From Paracoccaceae bacterium (GTDB taxonomy: Bacteria; Pseudomonadota; Alphaproteobacteria; Rhodobacterales; Rhodobacteraceae), in contig JAKIUB010000030.1 of NCBI GenBank assembly GCA_021647745.1, forward strand, positions 1-26,505: a stretch of 26,505 nucleotides of DNA, written 5' to 3'. The position numbers and the translations under genes are program-made. The notes under the pieces were generated by a model. That model saw only the letters and a program-made list of their open reading frames with translations, had not been told where the DNA came from and ran no database searches. Positions 8,166 to 16,337 of this stretch are shown here, one piece after another (position 1 is the first letter of the stretch; every line of letters starts with the position of its first letter).

Positions 8166-9784
8166 ACATAGATGACATGATAGCAAACGGCACCATCACA
8201 TTTGAGAATGGGCGTTCAGACCTAAATGCTGAGCAAGAAGCTGCTGAAATTTTGACAATAACTGAGGCATTGAAAACTCTGTGGAATAACGAAGCATATC
8301 GTGTGGACGTATTTGATAAGCTTGATATTGTTGAAGGAAAGGTACTACGGATTGGCTTACTAGAGGATTCTGCGACGGGCTTTAGCAACATAGCCATTGT
8401 GGACTCTCAATACACCCTCACCTACCTCGACAATACCGGCACAGCCCAGACGGGCAGCTTTCTACGCATTTTAGCACATGAGGTTTTGCATGCGGTATTG
8501 AATACAGACGACACCGTTGATGATCTGACCGGTGGTCAAATTGGCCCAGATTATCTCGGTGAGACCGTTATTGCTACCAACACCTATATGGAAACGATAG
8601 ACTATAGCATGGCCCGTGCCAGCTATTCAGCCACGGGCGATTTTTTGGCGGCAGAGGAAAATGGGCAATGGTTATGGAATGGCGACACAGCTGATGTTGT
8701 GCTGGTTGCCAAAGGTGAAACAAGTCAGGTTGGGGGAGCAACCCGCCCTAGCGCGAATGTGGATACATCCCATAATACAACCGGCCTTAAAGACCTGATC
8801 ATCGGTTGGAACGGTACTAACAATATCAGCACTGGCGCGGGGGATGATTACATCTATGGGCGCGGTGGGGCGGATACGCTCAACGCGGGAGAGGGCAATG
8901 ACAATGTTATGGCCGGCACTGGGAACGACACCGTCATTGGTGGTCTTGGGAACGACTTTTCAAACGGCGGTGCTGATGACGACACGCTGGACTATTCCAC
9001 CCTTGATTTTACCATCGCGCTAGATGATCCGGCAGGGGAGGATTACGACGCCCTCTTCAGCGCCACGCCCGATAGCGGCGGCTGGGTGGATCGGTTCACG
9101 GATTTCGAGACGGTGACGCTGTCAACCCAAGACACCACCCTCACCATCAACGGCGCAAATACGCTTGAGGCGCTGAATGCCGAAGCGATCAAGACTTGCG
9201 AGGTTCCCCCCATAGCTTACCCACATACAATATCATCTTGTTTTGGTTTTGTTTCCACCGCCCAAAAGTGGCTTAAGAAAGCTCTTCTTCCATTGGTTTT
9301 ATTGGGTGCATCACAACCCGCGCTGGCTGATTGGGAAGGCTTTGGAGAAAACCGCACCTGGATTGTTGAGGGCCAAGTTATGTCGGTCACACGAGATGGT
9401 TTTATCCTGCTCCGCCCTTATGGTGGAGAAGAAGATGAAATCATCAAGATTCACCAGTGGGGACTGAAGGTAAATGCCGGTGATTTGACCATGATCACAC
9501 TGGCACGACGGCTAACTTGCGCTGTGTTGTATGATACCGGAGAATATTTGGGAGGGCATTGCTATTTATCATTCTTTGAAGATGTAAATGACAACCCGAT
9601 CAGGAGGGGCTTACCAGATGTTAATATAGCAAAAGGAGGCCCGCTTTGGTTTATTATGTATCCTGATTATGGCGGCAGTGCTGAATGTAGCCAAGACGAT
9701 GTAATCTATGGAAAAGAGATCGTAGACCAAACAGGGCTATTTATTGCATGTGGCCAAAGTAGTGAAGCGGGAGAAACAGAATGA
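8162..9784 (+). CDS. Zincin-RTX protein fused in frame to a third SNase-like protein
   Basis: ATG overlaps the previous stop and follows TTGGAGA. Residues 1-160 are a zincin with LAHEVLHAVL (His106, Glu107, His110) and an acidic residue at Glu134 (YLGETV). Residues 210-300 are RTX repeats (GAGDDYIYG, GGADTLNAG, GNDNVMAG, GNDTVIGG). A further RTX-associated segment ends NGANTLEALNAEA near residue 345. The frame then enters a hydrophobic signal-like segment (KALLPLVLLGASQPALA) and an exported SNase-like OB domain to the C-terminus. No convincing internal start codon precedes that segment, so the immunity-like part seems to have lost its own start. The RTX block lacks the VTVDFQ unit, unlike the other modules. 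The stop overlaps the next start. Confidence 0.65.
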   Translation: MNIDDMIANGTITFENGRSDLNAEQEAAEILTITEALKTLWNNEAYRVDVFDKLDIVEGKVLRIGLLEDSATGFSNIAIVDSQYTLTYLDNTGTAQTGSFLRILAHEVLHAVLNTDDTVDDLTGGQIGPDYLGETVIATNTYMETIDYSMARASYSATGDFLAAEENGQWLWNGDTADVVLVAKGETSQVGGATRPSANVDTSHNTTGLKDLIIGWNGTNNISTGAGDDYIYGRGGADTLNAGEGNDNVMAGTGNDTVIGGLGNDFSNGGADDDTLDYSTLDFTIALDDPAGEDYDALFSATPDSGGWVDRFTDFETVTLSTQDTTLTINGANTLEALNAEAIKTCEVPPIAYPHTISSCFGFVSTAQKWLKKALLPLVLLGASQPALADWEGFGENRTWIVEGQVMSVTRDGFILLRPYGGEEDEIIKIHQWGLKVNAGDLTMITLARRLTCAVLYDTGEYLGGHCYLSFFEDVNDNPIRRGLPDVNIAKGGPLWFIMYPDYGGSAECSQDDVIYGKEIVDQTGLFIACGQSSEAGETE

Positions 9785-10930
9785 ACATAGATGAACTGAT
9801 TGCAAACGGATCGATCACATTTTTAAATACACGAACAGATTTAACTACAGAGCAAGAAGCCGCTGAAGTTGCGGCAATTACTTCTGCGTTGAAGGTGCTG
9901 TGGAACAACACAGCCTATCGCGCGGCCGTGTTTGATACCCTTAACGTCACATCTGGTAATACTCTCGATATAAGGCTTGTTAAAAATGGGGCGTTCAGTA
10001 ACGGGAATGCCATTGGTGTAGACTCCCAACATTCCTTCACCTACCTCGACAATACGGGCACGGCGCAAACGGGCAGCTTCCTGCGCACCTTAGCACACGA
10101 AGTCTTGCACGCGGTTTTGTATACAAAGGACACCGTTGACGATTTGACGGGTGGGCAGGTTAACCCAGATTACCTCGGCGAAACGGTCATTGCCACCAAC
10201 ACCTATATGGAAACGATAGACTACAGTGCAGTTCGCGCCAGCTATTCCGCCACCGGGGATTTCCTCGCCACTGAATACGGTGGTCGTTGGTTGCCGGATG
10301 GGGTGACCGCTGATGTCGTGCTGGTTGCCCAGGATGGCATCGGGGGTCCAACAACCCGCCCCGGTGCCGATGTTGACACCTCAAACAATGTAGAGCTAAT
10401 TAATGACCTGATCATCGGCTGGGACGGTTCAAACAACATTAACACCGGCGCAGGGGATGATTACATTTATAGCCGTGGCGGGGTCGACACGATCAATGCG
10501 GGTATCGGTAATGACTGGATAGACGGCGGCGCTGGGGCTGACATCATTGATGGTGGTGCCGGTCAGGATGTGTTGCATTTTGCCAAGGATGGCGCTGGGG
10601 TGACGGTTGATTTCCAGACCCTCTCGGGGGGGCGGCACAGGCGCTGGCGGCGATGCTGCGGGGGATACCTATGACAATATCGAGGTGGTGATTGGCACGG
10701 ATCAGAACGATACGTTCAAGGCGTGGGACGGCAGCGGTAAGCTATTTGCTGGTGGGGAAGGCGAGGACACGTTTGGGGTTTTGCACGGTGGTACCAACAA
10801 TAAAGTTAACGCTCGTGTTGCCGTGCAGCCTGAAGTAATTCTATTTGTGAAGAAAGTGTTAATTGGTGCAACTATTGCAATACGATCCCCATTTTTTGCG
10901 CAACATAAAACACAGGAGAAGGCAGGATGA
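9781..10930 (+). pseudogene. Zincin-RTX protein, frameshifted at a G7 tract
   Basis: ATG overlaps the previous stop and follows GGGAG. Residues 1-160 form a zincin with LAHEVLHAVL (His106, Glu107, His110) and Glu134, closely related to the product at 8162. RTX repeats follow (GAGDDYIYS, GGVDTINAG, GGAGADIIDGG). The frame is lost in the VTVDFQTLSG module at a run of seven G (10626-10632), where sister copies read CGGGGGATGG, a net gain of one base. The initial frame ends at 10674; the shifted frame continues as GTGAGGDAAGDTYDNIEVV, AWDGSGKLFAGGEGED and the tail FFAQHKTQEKAG, ending in a TGA that overlaps the next lipoprotein start. Most silent differences from 8162 fall at third codon positions, so the zincin has been under purifying selection. 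Confidence 0.65.
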
Positions 10931-11061
10931 CAAAGCGGCTATTGGCTTTGGGTTTGTTATTTGCGGGTTTTCTGTGGGTCTCGTTGCTTTCTGGTTGCGG
11001 CAGTGGCTGCGGTGACATTGAGGATGAAGTATTCATTCAGAAGGCGTTAGAGCATTTTATT
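10516..11061 (+). repeat. RTX/lipoprotein DNA repeat, copy D (partner at 4048-4592)
   Basis: Second copy of the 545-bp block: RTX module, RTX tail, ATGA junction and the first 45 codons of the lipoprotein gene. It differs from copy A by scattered substitutions and one inserted base in the G7 tract at 10626-10632. The two copies are direct repeats about 6.5 kb apart, so recombination between them would delete or swap all intervening modules. Confidence 0.85.
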
Positions 11062-11364
11062 GCGACTCAGAGTGCAAGTATATGGAGCGTAGATTCAGTA
11101 AGGATTCCAATTAAAATTTACACCTCAGTTGATGAGTTTCGCTCCGAAAACCCTGATTGCTGTAGCTTTAGTTACCGTGGGTATGAAGGCGACCTTCCTG
11201 ATTGGTGGACACGTTTTAGCAATGATTATGCTGGGGTGGTCTTCATTAATTATTTGAGTCGACGAATTGAAGACGGATCAGTCGTTAAGATAGCCCGAAG
11301 AACTGTTTCCCCAATGAATTCATGTGCTGAACCGATTTCGATCACAAAAATATGGCCGCGCTAG
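10927..11364 (+). CDS. Outer-membrane lipoprotein, candidate immunity partner of module 6
   Basis: A 145-residue paralogue of the lipoprotein at 4458. It begins MTKRLLALGLLFAGF and has the same LSGC lipobox with the acylated Cys at residue 24. Residues 1-46 are almost identical between the two, whereas the rest is diverged but alignable (YTSVDEFRSENPDCCSF, WWTRFSNDYAG). AGGAGA precedes the start, which overlaps the RTX stop. The effector frame with the DPITGPGRF domain begins 19 bases after its stop. The conserved start and variable body fit either cassette exchange or a specificity-determining region matched to the neighbouring effector. Confidence 0.7.
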   Translation: MTKRLLALGLLFAGFLWVSLLSGCGSGCGDIEDEVFIQKALEHFIATQSASIWSVDSVRIPIKIYTSVDEFRSENPDCCSFSYRGYEGDLPDWWTRFSNDYAGVVFINYLSRRIEDGSVVKIARRTVSPMNSCAEPISITKIWPR

Positions 11365-11383
11365 CTTAAAAAAGGAAAATAAA

Positions 11384-12028
11384 ATGCCTCTCCCGACCGC
11401 TCACCAAATTGCTTCTTTGTATCTGTATGGCTCTGAAATACCGTCAGAAAAATTTGATGATTCTTCGTTAATCCGACAAGATGTAGCCGTTATGCCCAAA
11501 AACGTTAGTAAAGATGATTATTTCGACCCTATCACTGGCCCGGGCCGATTTGCACTTGGGTCTGAATATAAAATAATCCAAGATTTTTTTGATTTGAAGG
11601 ATTATTTCGTTGCGCAATTGCAAGTAGCGAATTCAGGCTCCCCAATCAGTATATTTGCACCCTATTTTCAACCAGGTGACACGGAAATACGTCTTACAAA
11701 AAAACAATTTGCTGAAGAAATCATGCAAAATTACGACTATGGGTTAATCGTTGCAAATCGCTCTGTTGCTGATGGGTATGATGACTACGCCGCGCGCACA
11801 TTTATATGGAACACGACTCAATTCGCTTTGGGCGCCCCGGCCGACGCAGGTGACCCACCTTTAGCAGTAGGTGAGGGCCCCGATTTTGTTTTTTGGCTGG
11901 ATGGTCAGTTTACCATTGAAAATTTTTTAATTGAACCGCGCCAAGATGATAATTTTGACTTTGATGGCGGTGACTTGTTCACTAATCTAGCAAACAATTT
12001 ACTTGAGCAAGCGATATCCACCAGTTAG
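11384..12028 (+). CDS. DPITGPGRF-domain protein, truncated before its RTX part
   Basis: I chose ATG 11384 because AAGGAAAAT lies just upstream and the start aligns with the paralogue at 4929 (MPLPTAHQ against MTLPTAQE). The 214 residues cover the whole unrecognised domain (YFDPITGPGRFALGSE, TKKQFAEEIM, NRSVADGYDDYAARTFIW, NFDFDGGDLFTNL). The frame ends seven codons after the shared GAGCAAGCGATA, exactly where the sequence switches to an unrelated antisense exoprotein fragment. The RTX repeats and any secretion signal are therefore missing and the product could not be exported by a type I system. It marks the right end of the array. Confidence 0.6.
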   Translation: MPLPTAHQIASLYLYGSEIPSEKFDDSSLIRQDVAVMPKNVSKDDYFDPITGPGRFALGSEYKIIQDFFDLKDYFVAQLQVANSGSPISIFAPYFQPGDTEIRLTKKQFAEEIMQNYDYGLIVANRSVADGYDDYAARTFIWNTTQFALGAPADAGDPPLAVGEGPDFVFWLDGQFTIENFLIEPRQDDNFDFDGGDLFTNLANNLLEQAISTS

Positions 12029-12352
12029 ACTTTCGGAAACAGGGAATAGCTCATCGATACCAGTGGCGTTCAGCGTGCCAAAAACGCGAACCGTTTGAAT
12101 CGGCGTATCAGGAGCTTTGACTACCGCTGTTGATCCACCAAGAATAATTCTCCCATTTTGAATTCCGACGGAACGCGCCTCAATAACACCAGTGTTGTTG
12201 ATAACTGAATTAACCGCAACACGAGCTGTAGCAGCCGTCATGGCGACCACACCGCCGTCTGCGTTTAATGTTCCGCTATTGGGGTCATACTCTTTGGGTA
12301 TCTGGTACAAAAAAGTGTAGCAAATTCTTTTTTTAGTCAGCAAAGCTTTCAA
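12029..12352 (-). pseudogene. Filamentous-haemagglutinin-type exoprotein fragment
   Basis: The minus-strand frame encodes SGTLNADGGVVAMTAATAR, then INNTGVIEARSVGIQNGRII and VRVFGTLNATG. This is the beta-helix pattern of the N-terminal secretion domain region of two-partner secretion exoproteins (FHA/CdiA class). Recognisable homology covers only about 80 residues (roughly 12058-12290). It lacks a signal peptide and the NxxG/NPNG caps, and both flanks are unrelated sequence. Full-length proteins run to thousands of residues, so this is a relic. Its left edge is the junction with the truncated RTX effector. Confidence 0.6.
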
Positions 12353-12461
12353 TTTTACCTAGGATGAAAATAGTTGCATTGGCTAGTATGTTTTATGAGA
12401 CTAAAAAGAGACTAATTGACCCTGCGACTTTGTAATATATCATGTAAGCCTTTGAAAAGCT

Positions 12462-12505
12462 TGGAGGCGAGTACCGGAATCGAACCGGTGTACACGGATT
12501 TGCAA
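12462..12505 (-). other. Truncated tRNA-Cys (GCA anticodon), 3' half; candidate attachment site
   Basis: On the minus strand the sequence runs from an anticodon loop TTGCAAA (anticodon GCA at 12503-12501) through the 3' anticodon strand TCCGT, the T-arm with GGTTCGATTCC, the acceptor strand ACTCGCC, discriminator T and CCA at 12462. The 5' side reads GCAGC instead of the ACGGA needed to close the anticodon stem, and no GGCGAGT acceptor strand or D-arm follows, so only the 3' half is present. The rest of the 12353-12700 gap holds no convincing gene. The orientation places the corresponding integrated element to the right, the direction of the defence and phage genes. Confidence 0.75.
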
Positions 12506-12699
12506 GCTGCCAGCCTGGGCCAACATATCAAAGGGTTAGGGTGAAACCGGAGGCCAAATAAGGGCGGAACGTAAGGGGAAACGTGAAACCGGATATTGAT
12601 TGGCTGCTCGTGATCTTTTCAAAAAAAAGAGCACTTCGGTCACAATTTCCTTATGTTCTAAATATCATAATAGAAGCCCAATATTGCCGGCAAACTGTT

Positions 12700-15477
12700 T
12701 TAATCAGAAAAACTGTCCAGAACGGTTTGACGAATTTCTACCAAGCGAAGAAGGGTGTCATAAATTGTAATGAGAGGCGTCTTGATGCCAAACGCTTCCA
12801 ATATTGTTTCGTCAAATGTGCGGCGATCCTCGCGCTCTAATTCGTCGGCAATATCCTCAACGTCACGCGCCAACAATGGCTGAAAATACCGTAGGATGCT
12901 GTCGCGCTGCGCATTTGTTAGTACTGATGGGTCCAGCATATGCAGATGAATACGCAAGCTAGTTACCGACAGATCTAGAACGCCAAGCCCCCTCCCGAAC
13001 CCATTACCCTCAACCATGAGATACGAAATGCTGGAGTTTAGCAACGCAGCTGATAAATCTAAATCAATGTTGTCTTTGGCAGTTAGTCTAACAAGCCTTT
13101 GATCAACGAACGTGGGGTCTGCGAATCGAGAGAAGAATAGTCTCAAGCTGGGGTTCAGAAAAATTGCGAGGTCTGCCCGGGTATCAGGGCGCATCTCGTA
13201 CCAATGCATATTTGGGCGCGCTAAACTTTTAACTAGGGGAACGCCAGAGTTATTTGTACCGCGCCGAAACCTTTCTATCCACGCTAAAGCGCCCTTAGCT
13301 CTAATTTTCCGCAACTCGTTTTCTGTCAGCGAGCAGCAGAATGCTTCCGCATCAGGTTGGCCTAAATAGGACACTAAATTCCGCGCATTTTTTACAACAG
13401 GTTGCAAAAATTCAGGCTCTATACCGTGCCCTTCTTCCGGGTAGAACATGGCGTTCCAGCCACGTCGTTCACCACGCGCAATGTCAAAATACTCACTTAC
13501 CGGAACCAGCGGGAGCTCCAGCACCCAATCAATATTTCCAAATTGGGCGGTTCCACCAAGACCTAGCGTGCGAAACTTCCGAAGCTTGGCTAAGGATACC
13601 GAATGGCAATCGATCACATCTTCTTGGGGCTGCCCAACCTTGATAAGCGCGGATACTTCCTCAATATATTTGATATCGGATAGTTCTTCGAGAGGGCGTA
13701 AAAGAGTTATAAATTTTGTTTCTTCTTGCTCATCAATCTCACCCGTTCGGAGAGATAAAATCAGAATGTTCGTTACAATATCTGCATTTTTGAACCAACG
13801 ACCTGCGCCTGACGTCACTACAGTTTCGAGGTGATAAAAATTTCTTAGCCTATCTTGGAAATCTAGCCCCCATGATGTGGCCAACCATGCGTTGGTAATG
13901 ATGATCCCAAGCTTGCCATCTGGCTTAATAAGATCGTGCAGCGCAAAGGGTAAATAGGCTGCCACATCGGCTCGCCCGGTCAGGCTACCCTCTGCGCCAA
14001 AGCTAGCATTAACCCTAGCAATAGCTGCTCCATATTGTTGTCGACCATCTTGAGAAACAAAAGGAAGGTTTGATGTAACTGCGTCAAATGTCCCCAAAGC
14101 TTCGGTGAAAGCCTCACCAGTATTTGGGTCGCGTAAAGTTAACTCCGTATCTGCGGTGAGTGTGAATGCGTCCGCGTTAAAAACACGGATGGGATGCGTC
14201 ATCAATTCTGGACGGGCAAGCGCAAAGGTGGCGATTTGTAGCGTTTGCGGATCAATATCTCCAGCTATCACCTGACTGGATGCCACTTCCCCCGACACGC
14301 CATGACTCAGCTTTATTTCAAGTGCAGCACGCGAAATTGTACCGCTACCCGCACATGGGTCTAGCACACGGCTGCCGGAAATATTATCAACGCATAGTGA
14401 CACCAGGAGATGAGCCAGATTTACGGGGGTTGGATATTGCCCTTTAATTTTTCGCCTTGATACCTCCACCGAACTTTCAAGCATATCAGAGAGTTGTGAT
14501 TGCTCAACGCCGCCTAACCTAAGGCTGGAGAGGAGTTCATTTAATTGTCGCAAATCCTGCCAAGCTTGATCCGACAGACATTCACTACCAAGGCTCGATC
14601 CAAAAATTGTGTAAAAATTGCACTGCTCCGATAGCTCTTTAAATACCGCCAGTGCCTGTTCGGGCGTATGCTCAGGCCCGATTTCATTAACTACATGGGC
14701 CTCTTCCCGCCGTCCCTGTAGAATATGTCCAAATAGGAATTTCCCAACCCAATCAGATAAAACAGACTGTGCCAGCACCTCAAATTTATTGCGTTTCGCA
14801 CCGTATTCTACTTTGTTTTGCAACCACCAAACAGTTACCTTAGCCCTGAAAGCTCCGTTTGATCGAAATTTCTCCTCAAGGGTTTCCGCAACGCTTCCAG
14901 TATTCATGAAAACAAGTTCTGTTATGCCCCCGCTTCGGTAAGCATCGATAAACCGCCGGCCTTCTAGGGCATTTCGTGCGAAGAGGTCGTTAACGTGAGA
15001 CAGGATTTCTGTCGCCAAAGCTTCCCAGCGTGCTCGCTCTCTGAGTGCTGCCGACCTCGTCCGTATATCCGCAAGATCAGACCAACGATAACTTGGTGTA
15101 AATAATTGATCATCTTCACGTGTGTAAAGAACAGCCTCTGATACATTCCACAAAACAAAGCTATCTAATCCTAGGAGATTAGCCTTGTCCGTGGCATCAT
15201 CAATAAAGGCGACGTCGTCAATCGGCGTATCGGGCATTTTAAGCTCCCAACCCTGAAGAATACGCGCAGAATCCAGATCCCCATAGAGCAAAACATCAGG
15301 AAACCTACTTCCGACACCGGTCGAGATGGTATGTTCTCCACTTGCATCGCGAACGGGCTGACCGCCTTCAACAGATAGCATTTTAAGGTGGCCAATTAGA
15401 TCAATCGCCCAGCTTCTTTCGTTGTAATTTACGGAACCTGCTTTTCTAACCATTTGTTTCAACAGTCTGTTCGACAT
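12700..15477 (-). CDS. Type IIG-like restriction-modification protein (PD-ExK nuclease + N6-adenine methyltransferase)
   Basis: About 925 residues. Near the N-terminus, NERSWAIDL (about 20-28), PD at 61-62 and E-L-K at 79-81 form a plausible PD-(D/E)xK nuclease site. The gamma-class methyltransferase motifs follow: GQYPTP near 347, DPCAGSG near 374 (motif I) and SNLPF near 470, a variant of motif IV NPPY/F. The C-terminal 300 residues resemble the target-recognition part of type IIG enzymes. Length and order fit a single-chain type IIG enzyme that cuts and methylates. The start overlaps the end of the preceding methyltransferase gene by about 30 bases; ATG 15477, TTG 15480 or ATG 15453 are all possible. 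The Leu in motif IV could lower activity. It could also be a type I-like HsdM with an extra nuclease domain. Confidence 0.75.
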   Translation of the reverse strand: MSNRLLKQMVRKAGSVNYNERSWAIDLIGHLKMLSVEGGQPVRDASGEHTISTGVGSRFPDVLLYGDLDSARILQGWELKMPDTPIDDVAFIDDATDKANLLGLDSFVLWNVSEAVLYTREDDQLFTPSYRWSDLADIRTRSAALRERARWEALATEILSHVNDLFARNALEGRRFIDAYRSGGITELVFMNTGSVAETLEEKFRSNGAFRAKVTVWWLQNKVEYGAKRNKFEVLAQSVLSDWVGKFLFGHILQGRREEAHVVNEIGPEHTPEQALAVFKELSEQCNFYTIFGSSLGSECLSDQAWQDLRQLNELLSSLRLGGVEQSQLSDMLESSVEVSRRKIKGQYPTPVNLAHLLVSLCVDNISGSRVLDPCAGSGTISRAALEIKLSHGVSGEVASSQVIAGDIDPQTLQIATFALARPELMTHPIRVFNADAFTLTADTELTLRDPNTGEAFTEALGTFDAVTSNLPFVSQDGRQQYGAAIARVNASFGAEGSLTGRADVAAYLPFALHDLIKPDGKLGIIITNAWLATSWGLDFQDRLRNFYHLETVVTSGAGRWFKNADIVTNILILSLRTGEIDEQEETKFITLLRPLEELSDIKYIEEVSALIKVGQPQEDVIDCHSVSLAKLRKFRTLGLGGTAQFGNIDWVLELPLVPVSEYFDIARGERRGWNAMFYPEEGHGIEPEFLQPVVKNARNLVSYLGQPDAEAFCCSLTENELRKIRAKGALAWIERFRRGTNNSGVPLVKSLARPNMHWYEMRPDTRADLAIFLNPSLRLFFSRFADPTFVDQRLVRLTAKDNIDLDLSAALLNSSISYLMVEGNGFGRGLGVLDLSVTSLRIHLHMLDPSVLTNAQRDSILRYFQPLLARDVEDIADELEREDRRTFDETILEAFGIKTPLITIYDTLLRLVEIRQTVLDSFSD

Positions 15478-16336
15478 CAACCAAACCGGTGCGGCGCATT
15501 AAGTTTTTACGCGCAGACGGCTGCAACGAATCAAACAGATCAGGGAAAGGGATATCCTGTTTTCTCATCGCTTCAACTTCAAGCAAACGATCATCAGCAA
15601 CCTTCATGTAATCTACCTTCTGTTTTTTAAACAGGTGCACTTCTTCGTTTTTTTCAATGCCAATGAACCTGCGATTCTCCATCGCAGCGGCAACAAGAAA
15701 GCTACCTGATCCGAAAGCATTGTCTAATACTGTCTGACCTGGGCGCGTAAACATTCGAATGAGATAGCGGCCTAAAGCAACGGGCTTTTGGGTTGGGTGC
15801 CAAACTCGGCAGCCAGCTTCGCTCTCGGCTGTTTTACAATAGAGAGTATCAGTCGGATATCGATGCCCTTCGCTTTTGACTACAACTGGCTTGAAATCCC
15901 CATAACTACCGGTGTACTGGGCCTTGCGCTTCCCCTTGTCATATGGTTCGCCCTGCCACATCAGAGGTTGGTAGTCAGGTTGTTTGCCGTAAAATATGCA
16001 TATATCTTCATGTTGGCGAAGCGGTTGCTTTCGCGCATTCAGGAAGTTAGTGGATTTCGACTTCACCCAAACAAATTTATACTTAAACCACGCTTCATTT
16101 GATAAGATCAGCTTGGCTGTAAAAACTCCTTGTGCCGAAAGGGCTATAGCTCCGTTAGGCTTAATAATTCGTCGATATTGCTTCCATAGGTCCGGAAGCG
16201 AAATTACGCTGTCCCATTTATTTTGGGTGGTACCATAAGGCAAATCACAAAGGATCATATCGACACTGTCGTCTGCAATGCTATTCATTACCTCAAGGCA
16301 GTCGCCTTGAATTGTTTCGCCGTTTTCGTATTTCAT
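15446..16336 (-). CDS. Beta-class DNA adenine/cytosine-N4 methyltransferase
   Basis: About 296 residues from ATG 16336. A longer frame begins at 16459 but would overlap the upstream gene completely; the chosen start lies one base after that gene's stop (TGACATG). Catalytic motif IV is DLPYG at residues 31-35 and the SAM-binding motif I is NAFGSGSF near 206-213, with HPTQKP before it. The order IV, target region, I defines the beta class. DLPY is an accepted variant of DPPY, so the enzyme probably methylates adenine N6 (or cytosine N4). It lies upstream of, and overlaps, the nuclease-methyltransferase gene, which suggests a two-methyltransferase restriction-modification system or a type IIG enzyme with an added protective methylase. 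Confidence 0.85.
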   Translation of the reverse strand: MKYENGETIQGDCLEVMNSIADDSVDMILCDLPYGTTQNKWDSVISLPDLWKQYRRIIKPNGAIALSAQGVFTAKLILSNEAWFKYKFVWVKSKSTNFLNARKQPLRQHEDICIFYGKQPDYQPLMWQGEPYDKGKRKAQYTGSYGDFKPVVVKSEGHRYPTDTLYCKTAESEAGCRVWHPTQKPVALGRYLIRMFTRPGQTVLDNAFGSGSFLVAAAMENRRFIGIEKNEEVHLFKKQKVDYMKVADDRLLEVEAMRKQDIPFPDLFDSLQPSARKNLMRRTGLVDVEQTVETNG

Positions 16337-16337
16337 G

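Noticed and set aside
4048..11061. Repeats considered as a CRISPR or noncoding array
   Set aside because: The repeated DNA is in-frame coding sequence for RTX nonapeptides and spacing is in kilobases, so it is a protein-module repeat.
12583..12840. 85-residue plus-strand open frame
   Set aside because: Its 3' half is antisense to the nuclease-methyltransferase gene and it has no family resemblance or ribosome-binding site.
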